64,000 nt of DNA from Microbacterium hibisci (GTDB taxonomy: Bacteria > Actinomycetota > Actinomycetes > Actinomycetales > Microbacteriaceae), in assembly GCF_015278255.1 (NCBI RefSeq), contig NZ_JADIJC010000011.1, positions 1-64,000 on the forward strand, in the 5' to 3' direction. Below are positions 17,788-29,400 of this stretch, in pieces (the stretch's first letter is position 1; each line of letters begins with the position of its first letter). Under the pieces are notes generated by a model. It was not told where the DNA came from, did no database searches, and saw nothing but the letters and a program-made list of their open reading frames with translations. The position numbers were made by a program, and so were the translations under genes.

Positions 17788-17834
17788 CCGTGCCTCTCGG
17801 CGCGATCACAGGCCTTGCCGGATAGCATCCTCTG

Positions 17835-19685
17835 GTGTCTCCCAAGCCTCGCCCCGGTCGCTACCGTCATGGTCGCGCCGGCAACCACGCGCCGTCCCCG
17901 CGGCGGCGTCGGCGCTGGCCATGGGTCCTCGCCGGCACGGTCCTGGTCATCGGCGGCATCGGCGCCGTCGGAGGTGTCTTCGCCCTCCAGGCACTGGAAG
18001 TCCGCGACGACCTTATGCTCGCCAAGGCGAAGCTAGGGTCATTGACGGAGGCGTACAAAGTCGGCGATGCCGCCCAGCTGCAGGCGATCGGTGCGGAGAC
18101 GCTCGATCTCACTGCCCAGGCGAACTCCACGGTGCAGGGGCCGCTGTGGGACATCGCGTCCGCGGTGCCCGTCGTCGGTGCGAACGTCGCCGCGGTCAAG
18201 AGCGCCACTGAAGCCACCCACATCATCGTCCGCGACGCCCTTCCACCGGGCATCGAGCTTCTCGGGATCATGTCGCCCGACAAGCTCAAGGTCGAGGGCG
18301 GAGGCATCAACCTCGCCCCCTTCCAGCAGGCTCAGCAGACGCTGCCGCATATCAAAGGCGTGCTGGCGCAGGCGCAGGGAAAGATCTCCGGCATCGACCG
18401 AGGCGAACTGCTGCCCGTCGTCGACGAAGCTGTCGGCCAGCTCATCGGGGTGGTCGATCAGGCCGGTCCCTTGCTCGACACTGCTGAGCAGCTGCTCCCC
18501 GTCGTCCTGCGCATGGCAGGGTCGGAGGGTCCCCGCAACTACCTCGTGGTCTTCCAGAACAACGCGGAGATCCGGGCGACCGGCGGCAACGCGGCCACCT
18601 CGACGCTGATCCACACCGACAACGGCAAGATCCAGAAGGTGGAGGACGAGACGGTCGAGGACTTCTACCTGGCCGGTGTCAACGGCTGGCTCAAGTCCGA
18701 CCTACCGGACGAGACGCTCGAGCTGTACGAGGCAGATTTCACGCGGAACGCGCAGAACTTCAGCCGCACGCCCGACTTCCCGACTACGGCGTCGATGTTC
18801 TCGCAGCTGTGGACGCAGACAAACGACACCCAACTCGACGGCGTCATCTCCCTCGACCCCGTCGCGCTGTCGTACATGCTCGCCGCCACCGGCCCCGTGC
18901 CACTCGAGGACGGTTCCGAGATCAACGCCGAGAACGCGGTGAAGCTGCTGCTGAGCGACACATACGAGCGCTTCGGCAACAACGGCCTCGCTGCGGATGC
19001 CTACTTCTCGGATGTCGCATCCCGCGTGTTCGACAAGATCGCCAGTGGCTCGTGGGGACCCACGGCCATGATCGACCAGCTGTTGCGATCGGTCGAGGAG
19101 CAGCGCATCTATGCCTGGTTCCCGCGCGAGGACGAGAACGCCATCGTCACGCAGTTCAACGTCGACGGCGCGCTCCCTGCCGACAACTCCGAGGCGACGC
19201 AGGTCGGCATCTACCTGAACGATGCGTCGTACAGCAAGCTCGAGTACTACCTGTCGACGACGATGAACGTCATGTGCGACCCCGCAGCCCGCACGATGAC
19301 CACGACGCTCACCATGTCGTCCACCGTCCCCGGCAACGACCTGAGCGGCTACACGCTCGCATGGCGCAATCCGTCGATGAACCTGCCCCGCACGACGATG
19401 ATCCTCGACACGCTGTACGTCGCGCCGCCCGGCTCGACGATCACCGCCATCGCGCCGGCAGATGGTGACATCAAGAGGTGGAATCGCGACGGCGCCGAGA
19501 AGGGGCATCCGCTCTCCAGCCGCACCATGCTGCTGAAGATGGGGGAGACGAAGACGGTGTCGTTCACGACCCAACTCCCCGAGGGTGAGCTCGGACCGCT
19601 CGAGGTGCGCTACTCGCCCACGGTCACCCAGACCCCGGTGACGGTCGACGGCTCGTGCACGGGACTGTTCCGGGCGGCCGAGTGA
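17835..19685 (+). CDS. DUF4012-family membrane-anchored extracellular protein
   Basis: The protein has 616 residues. A basic N-terminus leads into one membrane span (about residues 29-50), leaving most of the protein outside. The core contains NYLVVFQNNAEIRATGGNAA, DFPTTASMF, DGVISLDPVALSYML and LNDASYSKLEYYL, which match the truncated gene at 62252. DUF4012 proteins occur with polysaccharide genes in actinobacteria; the biochemical role is not established. The GTG start follows the sugar transferase by 47 bases, and the stop overlaps the VanZ-like gene (GTGA), so it belongs to this operon. Confidence 0.85.
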   Translation: MSPKPRPGRYRHGRAGNHAPSPRRRRRWPWVLAGTVLVIGGIGAVGGVFALQALEVRDDLMLAKAKLGSLTEAYKVGDAAQLQAIGAETLDLTAQANSTVQGPLWDIASAVPVVGANVAAVKSATEATHIIVRDALPPGIELLGIMSPDKLKVEGGGINLAPFQQAQQTLPHIKGVLAQAQGKISGIDRGELLPVVDEAVGQLIGVVDQAGPLLDTAEQLLPVVLRMAGSEGPRNYLVVFQNNAEIRATGGNAATSTLIHTDNGKIQKVEDETVEDFYLAGVNGWLKSDLPDETLELYEADFTRNAQNFSRTPDFPTTASMFSQLWTQTNDTQLDGVISLDPVALSYMLAATGPVPLEDGSEINAENAVKLLLSDTYERFGNNGLAADAYFSDVASRVFDKIASGSWGPTAMIDQLLRSVEEQRIYAWFPREDENAIVTQFNVDGALPADNSEATQVGIYLNDASYSKLEYYLSTTMNVMCDPAARTMTTTLTMSSTVPGNDLSGYTLAWRNPSMNLPRTTMILDTLYVAPPGSTITAIAPADGDIKRWNRDGAEKGHPLSSRTMLLKMGETKTVSFTTQLPEGELGPLEVRYSPTVTQTPVTVDGSCTGLFRAAE

Positions 19686-20179
19686 GCCAGAGGCTGCCCT
19701 CGACGAGCGGACCGCGGCACGCGATCATCGCCATGATGGCGGTCGGCTACGGGATCTTCCTCGCGTTCGTCGTGTTCTGGCCGAGTCCGATCGACGCGCC
19801 GGTGCAGGGGCTTCTGGAGCGCGCGATCTCGGAGCTGCACGAACGCGGAGTGCCGACGTTCGTGGATTACGAATTCATCGAGTCCTTCATGAACGTGCTG
19901 CTGTTCGTCCCTGTCGGATTCCTGTTCGGTCTCATGGTGCCGCTGCGCTGGTGGCCTGTCGCCCTGCTGCTCGGGCCCGCGCTTTCGGCCGGCATCGAGC
20001 TCGCGCAACGCTACGTGCTCGATGAGCGCGTATCGACGGTGAATGACGTCATCGCCAACTCGATCGGCGCGACCTTCGGCGTGCTCTTCGCTGTCGTGAT
20101 CCGCGCGATCGTGCGAGCGCGCGACGAGAAGGTGATCGAGCGGTACGAGGCTCTCCGCGGCGCGACGATCTCGGATTAG
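19682..20179 (+). CDS. VanZ-like membrane protein
   Basis: The protein has 165 residues with about four hydrophobic segments. The VanZ-family signature is visible: NVLLFVPVGFLFG, IELAQ and NDVIANSIGATFGVLF. VanZ proteins are linked to low-level teicoplanin resistance and occur widely as envelope proteins of unknown mechanism. I chose GTG 19682, which overlaps the upstream stop, over an in-frame GTG nine codons earlier inside the DUF4012 gene. It closes the polysaccharide-associated operon. Confidence 0.85.
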   Translation: MSQRLPSTSGPRHAIIAMMAVGYGIFLAFVVFWPSPIDAPVQGLLERAISELHERGVPTFVDYEFIESFMNVLLFVPVGFLFGLMVPLRWWPVALLLGPALSAGIELAQRYVLDERVSTVNDVIANSIGATFGVLFAVVIRAIVRARDEKVIERYEALRGATISD

Positions 20180-20271
20180 CCGCCGCCCGGTGACCGTCGG
20201 ATCGGCCGGGCGACCGCCGCGCTCTCGTATGCGTCGTCGCGGTCATCGACAAAACCCATCGCTGGGATCCC

Positions 20272-20301
20272 TTGACGCGGCTGTCGCACCCCCGCTAGCT
20301 T
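20272..20301 (+). promoter_or_regulatory. probable promoter of the 3325-residue surface protein
   Basis: TTGACG (20272-20277), an 18-base spacer and TAGCTT (20296-20301). The leader of about 110 nt ends in GAAGGGGA before ATG 20416. The paralogous gene at 30640 has TTGACG with a 17-base spacer, so the two may share control. Confidence 0.55.
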
Positions 20302-20415
20302 GACCGTGGGCTACGTGTCCGGTGCAACTGGGGAGGAACACCGGAGACACTTGGGGGGCCTGACCGGGAATTCGGGTTCTCCTTGAGCTGACATCAGCGA
20401 GAAGGGGAAACCTTG

Positions 20416-23400
20416 ATGTCTGGGCAATGGGGAAATGACGGTTCGGCGCGCTCGGGAATCCGGCGCAAGCTGCGGGCGGCTCGGGAGCGAGACCGCAAGC
20501 TGACGATGAGGCACCGTTGGTACGCCGGGGGAATTGCGACGCTGCTGTCCGGTGCGCTGATCTTCACCGGGGTCACGCCGGCGATCGCCGGAGTCGTGCC
20601 ACCTCCCGCCGACGAGGCGACGAGCGAGGCGACCCCGCCCGCCGAAGACACGACGGCACCTGCGGAGGAGACCCCCGCGGAGCAGGCGCCGGCCGAGCCG
20701 GCACCGTCCGAGCCGGCACCGTCTGAACCGGCCCCGTCCGAGCCCGCTCCAGCTGAGCCGGCGCCGGTGCCGTCGGAGCCCGCGCCCGCGCCGTCCGACG
20801 ACGCCGAGCCGAGCGACGACAAGCCGGCCGATCCGTCGAAGCAGTCCCGCCTCGCTCCGTCCGAGGACGGGGGCGTCGTCGTCCAGTCCGTTCCGACTCC
20901 CGGAGCGGGTGAGGCCGTCATCACGGTCAAGGTCGGTTCCGACCGCACCGGCATCACCGGCGTCACGAACCTCATGGGCGTGGTGCTCCTTCTGAACGAA
21001 GGCACGGCCGGCGGCCCGAACGGGTCGCGTCCCGACGGTGTCGCAGGCACCGGCGACGGGTGGGCAAAGTGCACCTCCGACGCCGACGGCGATTGTTCGT
21101 TCGTCGTGCCCAACACCGGCAACGGCGGATCCAACCGCGACGACCGCTACTGGGTCGTCCAGTCGAGCGTTCCCGCGGGGTACTACATGAACCCTGTACT
21201 CCGCGTCGGCGGAGCCGCCGGAAGCGGCTCGGAGCTCGCGTACCAGTTCCGCACCGGCACACAGCTCCGCAGCGGACAGACGTACTCGTCGCAGAACGCG
21301 AACAACTTCATGCTCTCGTCGGGCACGAACGACAACGCGTCGGGCGGCATCTGGCAGCAGTCGCGCAACAACCCGACCCTCGCCCCGGCCTGTGGTCTCG
21401 ACGTCGCGCTGATCCTCGACATCTCGGGCTCCGTCGGCGACGCCCTGCCCAACCTCAAGCAGGCGGCCAACACCTTCGTCAACTCGCTGCAGGGCACCCC
21501 TTCCCGGATGTCGCTGTTCTCCTTCTCGTGGCAGACGCCCGGAGCTGGGGCCGCTGCGAACTACCCCGACCTCGTGCCGGTCTCCACCGCCGCCCAGGGC
21601 ACCACGTTCAAGAACCGCTACGCGGGCTGGACGTCGTCCGGCGGCACGAACTGGGATCGCGGCCTGGGTATCGCCGCGTCGTCGAACACCGGCGCGAACA
21701 AGTTCGATGTCGCGGTCATCATCACCGACGGCAACCCGACCACCTACAACCAGCCGTATCAGGGCACCGGCAGCGACAACCGCTTCCGCGAGACCGAGAA
21801 CGGCATCTTCTCGGCCAACGCGCTGAAGGCTGCGGGCACGCGCGTGCTCGCGTTCGGCGTCGGCGCGGGTGCGACCGGCGCGACGAACTCGCTGAATCTT
21901 CGCGCGATCTCCGGCCCGACCGCCTACACCGGCAGCAACGGCTCGGTGGCGGACTACTACCAGACGAACGACTACGCCTCGGTCGGCAGCGCGCTGCGCA
22001 ACCTCGCGCTCGGAAACTGCTCGGGCAACCTGACGGTCACCAAGCAGATCGTTCCGAACACCGCCCCGGCGGGTTCCATCGCCGGCGCAACGCCGGCCGG
22101 TGCCGGCTGGCAGTTCTCCGGTGTGTCGAACACCCCGGGCGTGACCACGCCCACCGCCAACCGCACGACGACCAACGACGGCACCGGCACCGTGACCTAC
22201 CCGCTCGACTTCGGCGGCGGCATCAGCACCGGCAACGTCACCGTCACCGAGACGCAGCAGGCCGGGTTCACGCTGACCCAGGTCGGGGGCTTCAACGCCG
22301 TCTGTCGCAACCTCAACACCCAGGCGGCGGTCCCGGTGACCAACCAGGGCGCGCTGGGCTTCTCGGTAAATGTGCCGAGCACGGAGGCCGTGAACTGCGT
22401 CGTCTACAACCGCGCCCCGAGCCCTGAGGCCGACATCACGGTGACGAAGCAATGGGTGGTGAACGGCACACCGTACGCCAACGGCGCGCAGCCGGCCGAG
22501 CTCACCGCGCAGCTGCGGCTCACCGGTCCCGGCGCCGCCGGTGCCACCGCGCAGGGCTGGGGCGTCACGCGCACGGGTTATACCCAGGGCGACTCCGCGA
22601 CGATCAGCGAGACGGTGGGCCTCATCGATCCGCAGCTCTGCACCAACGATGCACGGGTGACCGAGGTCAACGGCTCGCCGATGAACGTGGCGCTGGGCTC
22701 CGGATACCAGGTCGCGCTGGCGAGCGAGCACAACACGGCGACCATCACGAACAACGTGACCTGCCGCAGCACGCTCACGCTTCTCAAGGCGGTACAGGGC
22801 GGCGACGAGCCCGCGAGTTCGTGGACGCTCAACGCCCAGAGCACCGACCCGGGCAACCCGCTCGCGTTCGCGCCGGGCACGACCGGCGTCAAGCACGACG
22901 TCACTCCGGACGCGCGGTACCAGCTGTTCGAGACCAACGGCAGCCCGCTCTACGCGCAGACCGACAACCGCACCAACATCCAGTCGAACCCGCTCTCGAC
23001 CGGCTCCGCCACGTGCATCGAAGTCGACGCCGACGGCAACCCCGTGCCCGGCAGCGGATTCTCCGACGGCATCAACGGCGGTGTGAACGTGCCTCTCGGC
23101 ACCAACGTCGCGTGCACCTTCACGAACCAGACCGCCGACCTCACGCTGCTCAAGCACGTCGTCAACGACAACGGCGGTCCGGCGACGGCCGATGACTGGG
23201 AGCTGACCGCGACGCCGGCGACGCTCACCGGTCTGACCGCGACGACGGTCACCGGTTCCGAGACGACGGTCGACGCCAGTACGTTCCAGGTGCGTCCGCG
23301 CCACACCTACACGCTCACCGAGTCCGATGTCGACGGCTACCAGTTCCAGAAGCTGCAGCAGTTCGTTGGCGGAACGTGGGTGGACGTCGTGGCCAACGCC

Positions 23401-26400
23401 GACCCGGCCGGGTTCCCACGCCAGAACGGCGAGGGCGACTGGATGATCCAGGTGGCCGGCCTCGACAACCCGGTGTACCGCTTCGTGAACGACGATGTCG
23501 CGCCGAAGCTCACCCTCGTCAAGCTCGTCGTCAACAACGACGGCGGCACGGCCCAAGCCGGCGCCTGGACTCTCTCGGCGAACACGCCGGGCGGCCCCAG
23601 CATCACCGGCGCGACCGGAACCCCCGCGGTCTCGGCGCAACCCGTCAAGGCGGGCGTCGTCTACACGCTGTCCGAGTCGACGATCGCCGGCTACGCGCTG
23701 ACCGATCTGTCGTGCACGGACTACGCCGACACCACCGAGCAGAGCCCGACGCTGACCCTCGAACCGGGTGATGACGTCACGTGTACGTTCACGAACGACG
23801 ACCTTCCGGGCAAGCTCAGGCTCCTGAAGGTGGTCGACGACAGCAACGGCGGCAGTGCCGAGCCCGAGGACTGGGACGGGATGCTGCAGGCGAAGCGCGG
23901 CGCGGATGCCACGCGCTCGTTCGACCACAACGAGCTGCAGGACGTGCCCGCCGGCGTCTATACGCTGAACGAGCTGCAGGGCGTGTCGGGCTACGAATGG
24001 ACCGACCTCACGTGCTCCACGGGCGGAACCTCGCTGGCGAACAAGACGGTCACCGTCGCCAACGGCACCACCGTGGTGTGCACGTTCACCAACCGCGCCG
24101 TCAAGCCCACGCTCACGCTCATCAAGATCGTCGACAACAACGACGGCGCCGGTTCGGCTGAGCCCGAGGACTGGACGCTCACCGCGGCGGCGGCCGGTCA
24201 GCCGTCCGTGACCGGGCAGGGAACGGCATCCGGCACAGTCATGCCGGGAGTGGCATATACCCTCAGCGAGAGCGACAACGTCTCGGGGTACACCGCCGGA
24301 GACTGGAGCTGCTACGTGACGGGAAGCGACCCGCGCGTGGAGTTCCCGATCGGCGACGAGACCGTCGCTCCGATCCCGGGCGTCGACGTGACGTGCGAGA
24401 TCACGAACACGGCTGTGCGCGCCGACGGCAGCATCGTCAAGAAGGTGAGCCCGGGCTCGCCGACGCAGATCGCCGACGGTGCGGACGCCGGCAGGTGGCG
24501 GATCGTCTACGACATCACCGTGACGAACGAGTCGCGCACGTCGACGCTGTTCTACTCGCTCACCGACGCCCTCAAGCTCGGTGCGGGCATCACCGCCTCG
24601 TCGGCGAGCTGGACCGGTCCGAACGGCAACGGCGACTTCGACCTCGCCACCGGCACGGCGACCCTCGCGACCAACGCCTCACTGGCACCGCAGACGAACG
24701 CCGGGCAGCCGCTCGCGACGCACGTGTACACGGTGACCGTGATCGCCGACGTCGCGCCGAGCGCGGCCGGGGCCGCGACCTCGGTCTGCACGGCCACGCA
24801 GCCGAACCGGGCGTTCCTCAACACCGCGACCCTCACGGTCGACGGCGAGCCGACGACGGTGCAGGACTGCGCGCAGCCGGCGTTCCCGACCATCACCAAG
24901 GTCGGAAGCCCTGCCTCGCAGAACACGGATGCCTCGTGGGACGTGGAGTACACCGTCACGGTCACGAACCCCAGCGCCACGACGGCGGTGCAGGCGACGC
25001 TGACCGACGCGTTCCCCGCCGCTCCGGCGGGCTGGACGCTGGCCGGGAACACGTGGTCGGTGACCGCGGTCGGCAGTGCTCCGCCGCCCACCGCGGGTAC
25101 CTTCGCTCCGGGCAACGGCACGATCTGGCAGGGCACCCTGCCGGCGAACACGTCGTACTCGTACACGGTGGTGGCGACGCTCGCGCCATCCGCGTCGGCG
25201 ACGCCGATCGGCGACTGCGCCGCGCAGGCGGGCCTGAAGAACAAGGCGAGCGTCACCTCCGGCCAGGTGGTGAGGGATGCCGAGGACTGCGTCAGCGTCG
25301 TGCTGCCGCCTGTGCAGGTGTTCAAGGCCGACGGCGTCGTGACGCAGCTGGCGGACGGCACGTGGCAGATCGACTACGAGATCGAGGTGCAGAACACCAG
25401 CGAGACGACCCGCACGGTCTACACGCTGACCGACGCGCCTGACCTCGGCGCCGGGTTCACCGCCGCACCCGGATCCGGTACGTGGCGCGATCCCGCGGAC
25501 CACAGCGTCGAGGTGCCGGCGCCCGCGGCGAACACGGCGATCGGCCTGAAGGGAGACGACGACGGCACGCACACCTACGTATACCGCGTGCTCGCCACCT
25601 TCGACGCCGAGACCGAGGACCCCGAGCTCGAGTGCGTGCCCGGCCAGGGCGGGGCGTTCCACAACGTCGCAGCCGTCGTCTTCCCGGGCGGGACCGACGA
25701 CGACGACGCGTGCGCCGAGCCCGGTGCGCCGACCGTGACCAAGACCGGCGCAGCGCCGGCCCCCGGCCCCGGAGGATCGTGGACGATCTCGTACACGGTG
25801 GAGGTGGAGAACACGAGCGGCATGACGCTCGCGTACACGCTCGACGACGTGCCGCTCGCGCTGCCCACCGGGGTCAACCTGACCACGGCGTGGGCGGTCA
25901 CCGGTCCGGTCAAGGCGCCCGCCGACGCCGGTGAGGCGACCCTGACGCCGGGCTGGGACGGCGGCGTGCAGCCGCAGGTCGCCACGGGCACCATCCCGAC
26001 CGGCGCCACCCACACCTACACGGTGACGGCCGGAGTGACGCTCACGACGAGCGTCGACCCCGACGACCTCCGCTGCGGTGAGATTCCCGCAGAGAAGGAC
26101 GGCTTCTGGAACACGACGGTCGTGACGAACGGCGTGTTCGAGGACTCGTCCGAGGACTGCATCCAGATCCTCCCGGTGCCGGTCGAGATCGAGAAGTCGA
26201 ACGGCGTCGCGTCGCAGGGAGCGGCGGGCATCTGGACGATCGCATACCAGGTGACGGTGTCGAACCCGAACCCGCTGCCCAGCGTGTACTCGCTGACGGA
26301 CGACCCGCAGTTCGACCCGACCAGCTTCGAGATCATCACGGAAGGCTGGCTCGGTTCGCCCGACACCACCGACGTCCCGATCGACGCGAACGCCACCGGC

Positions 26401-29400
26401 GCGGCCGCCCACGTCTACACCTACGTGGTGACGGCGCGGAACACGGTCGACCCGGTGCCTGCGAGCGGCCTGCTCTGCACGCCCGGTCAGGGCGGCGGCT
26501 TCTACAACGTGGCGACCGTCACCTTCCCGGGCGGCACCGCCGACGACGACGGCTGCGCCGTGCCGGCGAAGCCCGTCGTGAACAAGATCGCCCTGCCGTC
26601 GGTGCAGAACACGACGACAGGGGAGTGGACGCTGCGGTACGCCGTGTCGGTCACGAACCCGTCGCCGATCGACCTCTGGTACTCGGTGAAGGACACCCCC
26701 GAGGCGCTCCCTCTGGGCTCCATCGGGGGCGCGTGGGAGGTGCTCACCCCGACGCTGAACGGTGGCGGCACCACAGTCGTCAACCCGCTCTGGAACGGCG
26801 CCGGCGTCCTCGACCTGGCGACCGGCCAGATCCCGTCCGGGGCGACGCACACCTTCACGATCAACCGGACCGTCAAGATCCCGGCATCCGTCGATGAGGA
26901 CCTGCTCGACTGCCTGAGCGAGGACGGCGGCCTGTGGAACGGCACCGTCGTCACGAACGGCATCGGCGGCAACGACGCCGAGGCCTGCGCGCAGGTCGAC
27001 CCGCCGGGGGTGACGATCGACAAGACCGTCACCAGCACGTCGCAGCGGGCCGACGGCACGTGGGACATCGCCTACCAGGTCGTGGTCACGAACGAGTCGA
27101 CCGAGCTGGCGGCGGTGTACTCGCTGGAGGACGAGCTGCTCTTCGGCGGCGACATCGAGATCCTGGATGCCTCGTGGACGGGCCCGACCGGCGGCGACGC
27201 GTTCGCCGGGCCGGCCTGGGCCGACAGCCTCGCGACCGACCAGGTGCTCGCGCCGCGGGCCGGCGACGCGGGTGTCGACACCTACACGGTGACCGTGCAC
27301 GCGGACGTGGATGCGGAAGCCTGGGAGGGCGAGACGCTCGCCTGTGAGGACGGCGAAGGCCCCGTGGCCGGCGGCTTCCTCAACACCGCGACCGTCACGG
27401 TCAACGGCGACGAGATCATCGCGGACGACTGCGAGGAGCCGGCGTTGCCGACCTTCGAGAAGATCGGAGTCTCGGCGGCGCAGGACGAGGACGACGCGAC
27501 GAAGTGGCTGGTGACGTACGAGCTGCGGGTGACCGACGGCGGCTTCGACACGTTCTACTCGCTGTCGGACACGCCGGACTTCGCCGACGGGATCTCGGTG
27601 ATCTCGGGCTCGGCCCAGCGCACCGACACCGACCCCGACGGTCCGGTCCTTCCGGTGACGGCGGGCGCCGACTTCGTGGCCGATGTGCCGCTTGACGCCG
27701 ACGACGCCCCGCACGTGTACACGGTCGCGTGGCTGGTCGACATCTCCGACACGTTCGACCCCGACCTCGCAGCCTGCGAGGGCGAGGGGACGGGCTTCTT
27801 CAACACGGCGATCCTGTCCATCGGCGAGACGGAGATCCCCGGCGAGGCCTGCATCCCGGTCGAGGAGCGCGTCTACCCGGTGCCGACCAAGACGGTGACG
27901 TCGACGACGCAGGATCCGGAGACGGGGGACTGGACGATCCTCTACGACATCGAGGTGACGCTGGCTCCCGAGGGACCGCTCAACCCGAAGGGCCTGTCGG
28001 CGGAGTACGACCTCGTCGACCGGCTGCAGTTCGGAGGCGACATCCTCATCGGCAGCGCGTCGTGGACGGGCGAGTCCGAGGGTGAGTTCCCGGGTCCTGC
28101 CGACCCGGCGGACCTGGCGGTCGACAAGACCATCGACGCGGGGGAGACGCACACCTACCAGGTGCGGGTCGTCGCGTCGGTGACCGAGGAGGCGATCGAC
28201 GGCGACACGACCGACTGCATCAGCAGCGAGGGTCCGCAACCGGGTGGCTTCCTGAACACGGCGCTGCTCACGTCGGGCGGGACCGAGACTCCGGTCGACG
28301 CCTGCTCCGAGCCGGTCTTCCCGACGATCCAGAAGAACGGCGGTGAGACGACCGACAACGGCGACGGCACGTGGGACATCGAGTACCTCGTCACGGTGCG
28401 GTACCCGGAGTCCGGCTCCGACCCGCTGCCCGAGTCGGTGGCCTACGACCTGACGGACGCTCCGGCGCTTCCGGCGGGCGTCGAGCTGGAGGGCGACTGG
28501 AACGCGGAGGCGCGGGACGAGGTCACCCCCGACCCGACGAACCCGACGTGGAACGGCTCCGGCACGTGGACCGTCGTCGACGACGGCGAGCTGACGCCTG
28601 AGAACGACGTGCACACCTACCGGGTGTTCGCGACGGTCTCGGTGACGGCGCCGCCGACGAGCGACCCGGTGCTGTGCGAAGACACGGAAGAGACCGGCAT
28701 CCTGATCCCGAACGTGGGTACCATCACCTCCGGTGAGTACACCGACGACGACGAGGGCTGCCAGGTCGTGCACTTCGACGACGTGGGCATCGAGAAGACG
28801 GCGATCCTGGCCGAGGGTCAGGAGTCGGTCGAGCCGGGCGACGAGTACAGCTACGAGCTGACCGTCACCAACTACGGCACGCGGCCGGCCGTCGACGTGC
28901 GGGTGACCGACGACGACCTCAACGATCGGCTCGACATCCTCGGGCTGACCGTGTCGCCGGCTGAGGTCACCTGGCACACCGCGCCCGGCTGGACCGAGAA
29001 CGGCGGCGACCAGACGAACGACGTCGTCGATCTCACGCTCGACACGCTGGGCGTCGGGGAGTCGGCGGTCATCACGATCGACGTCGAATTCCTGCCCTAC
29101 GAGCAGGAGCCGGTGTTCTACGACCACGACAACAACCCCGAGACGCCGGACATCGAGGGTCTCCCGCCGCTGGTCGGCGACGAGGGGCTGCCCGAGATCC
29201 CGGAGCCGATCGATCTGCTCGAGAACACGGCGTGCGTCTCGATGGAGGCCGACGGGGTCGAGGAGAACAACTGCGACGACGCCGAGGTGCCGGCACGCGA
29301 CGTGGTGGCGCTGGTGTACACGCGCTGCGTCAACGACGCTCCGTTCCTGGGTTGGGCGGTGACCAAGTCGCAGTCGTTGATCGCCGAGCCGATCGACTTC

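Noticed and set aside
9241..20179. The polysaccharide block as an integrated phage or transposon island
   Set aside because: No integrase, transposase, direct-repeat ends or tRNA gene was seen; exchange by homologous recombination is more likely.
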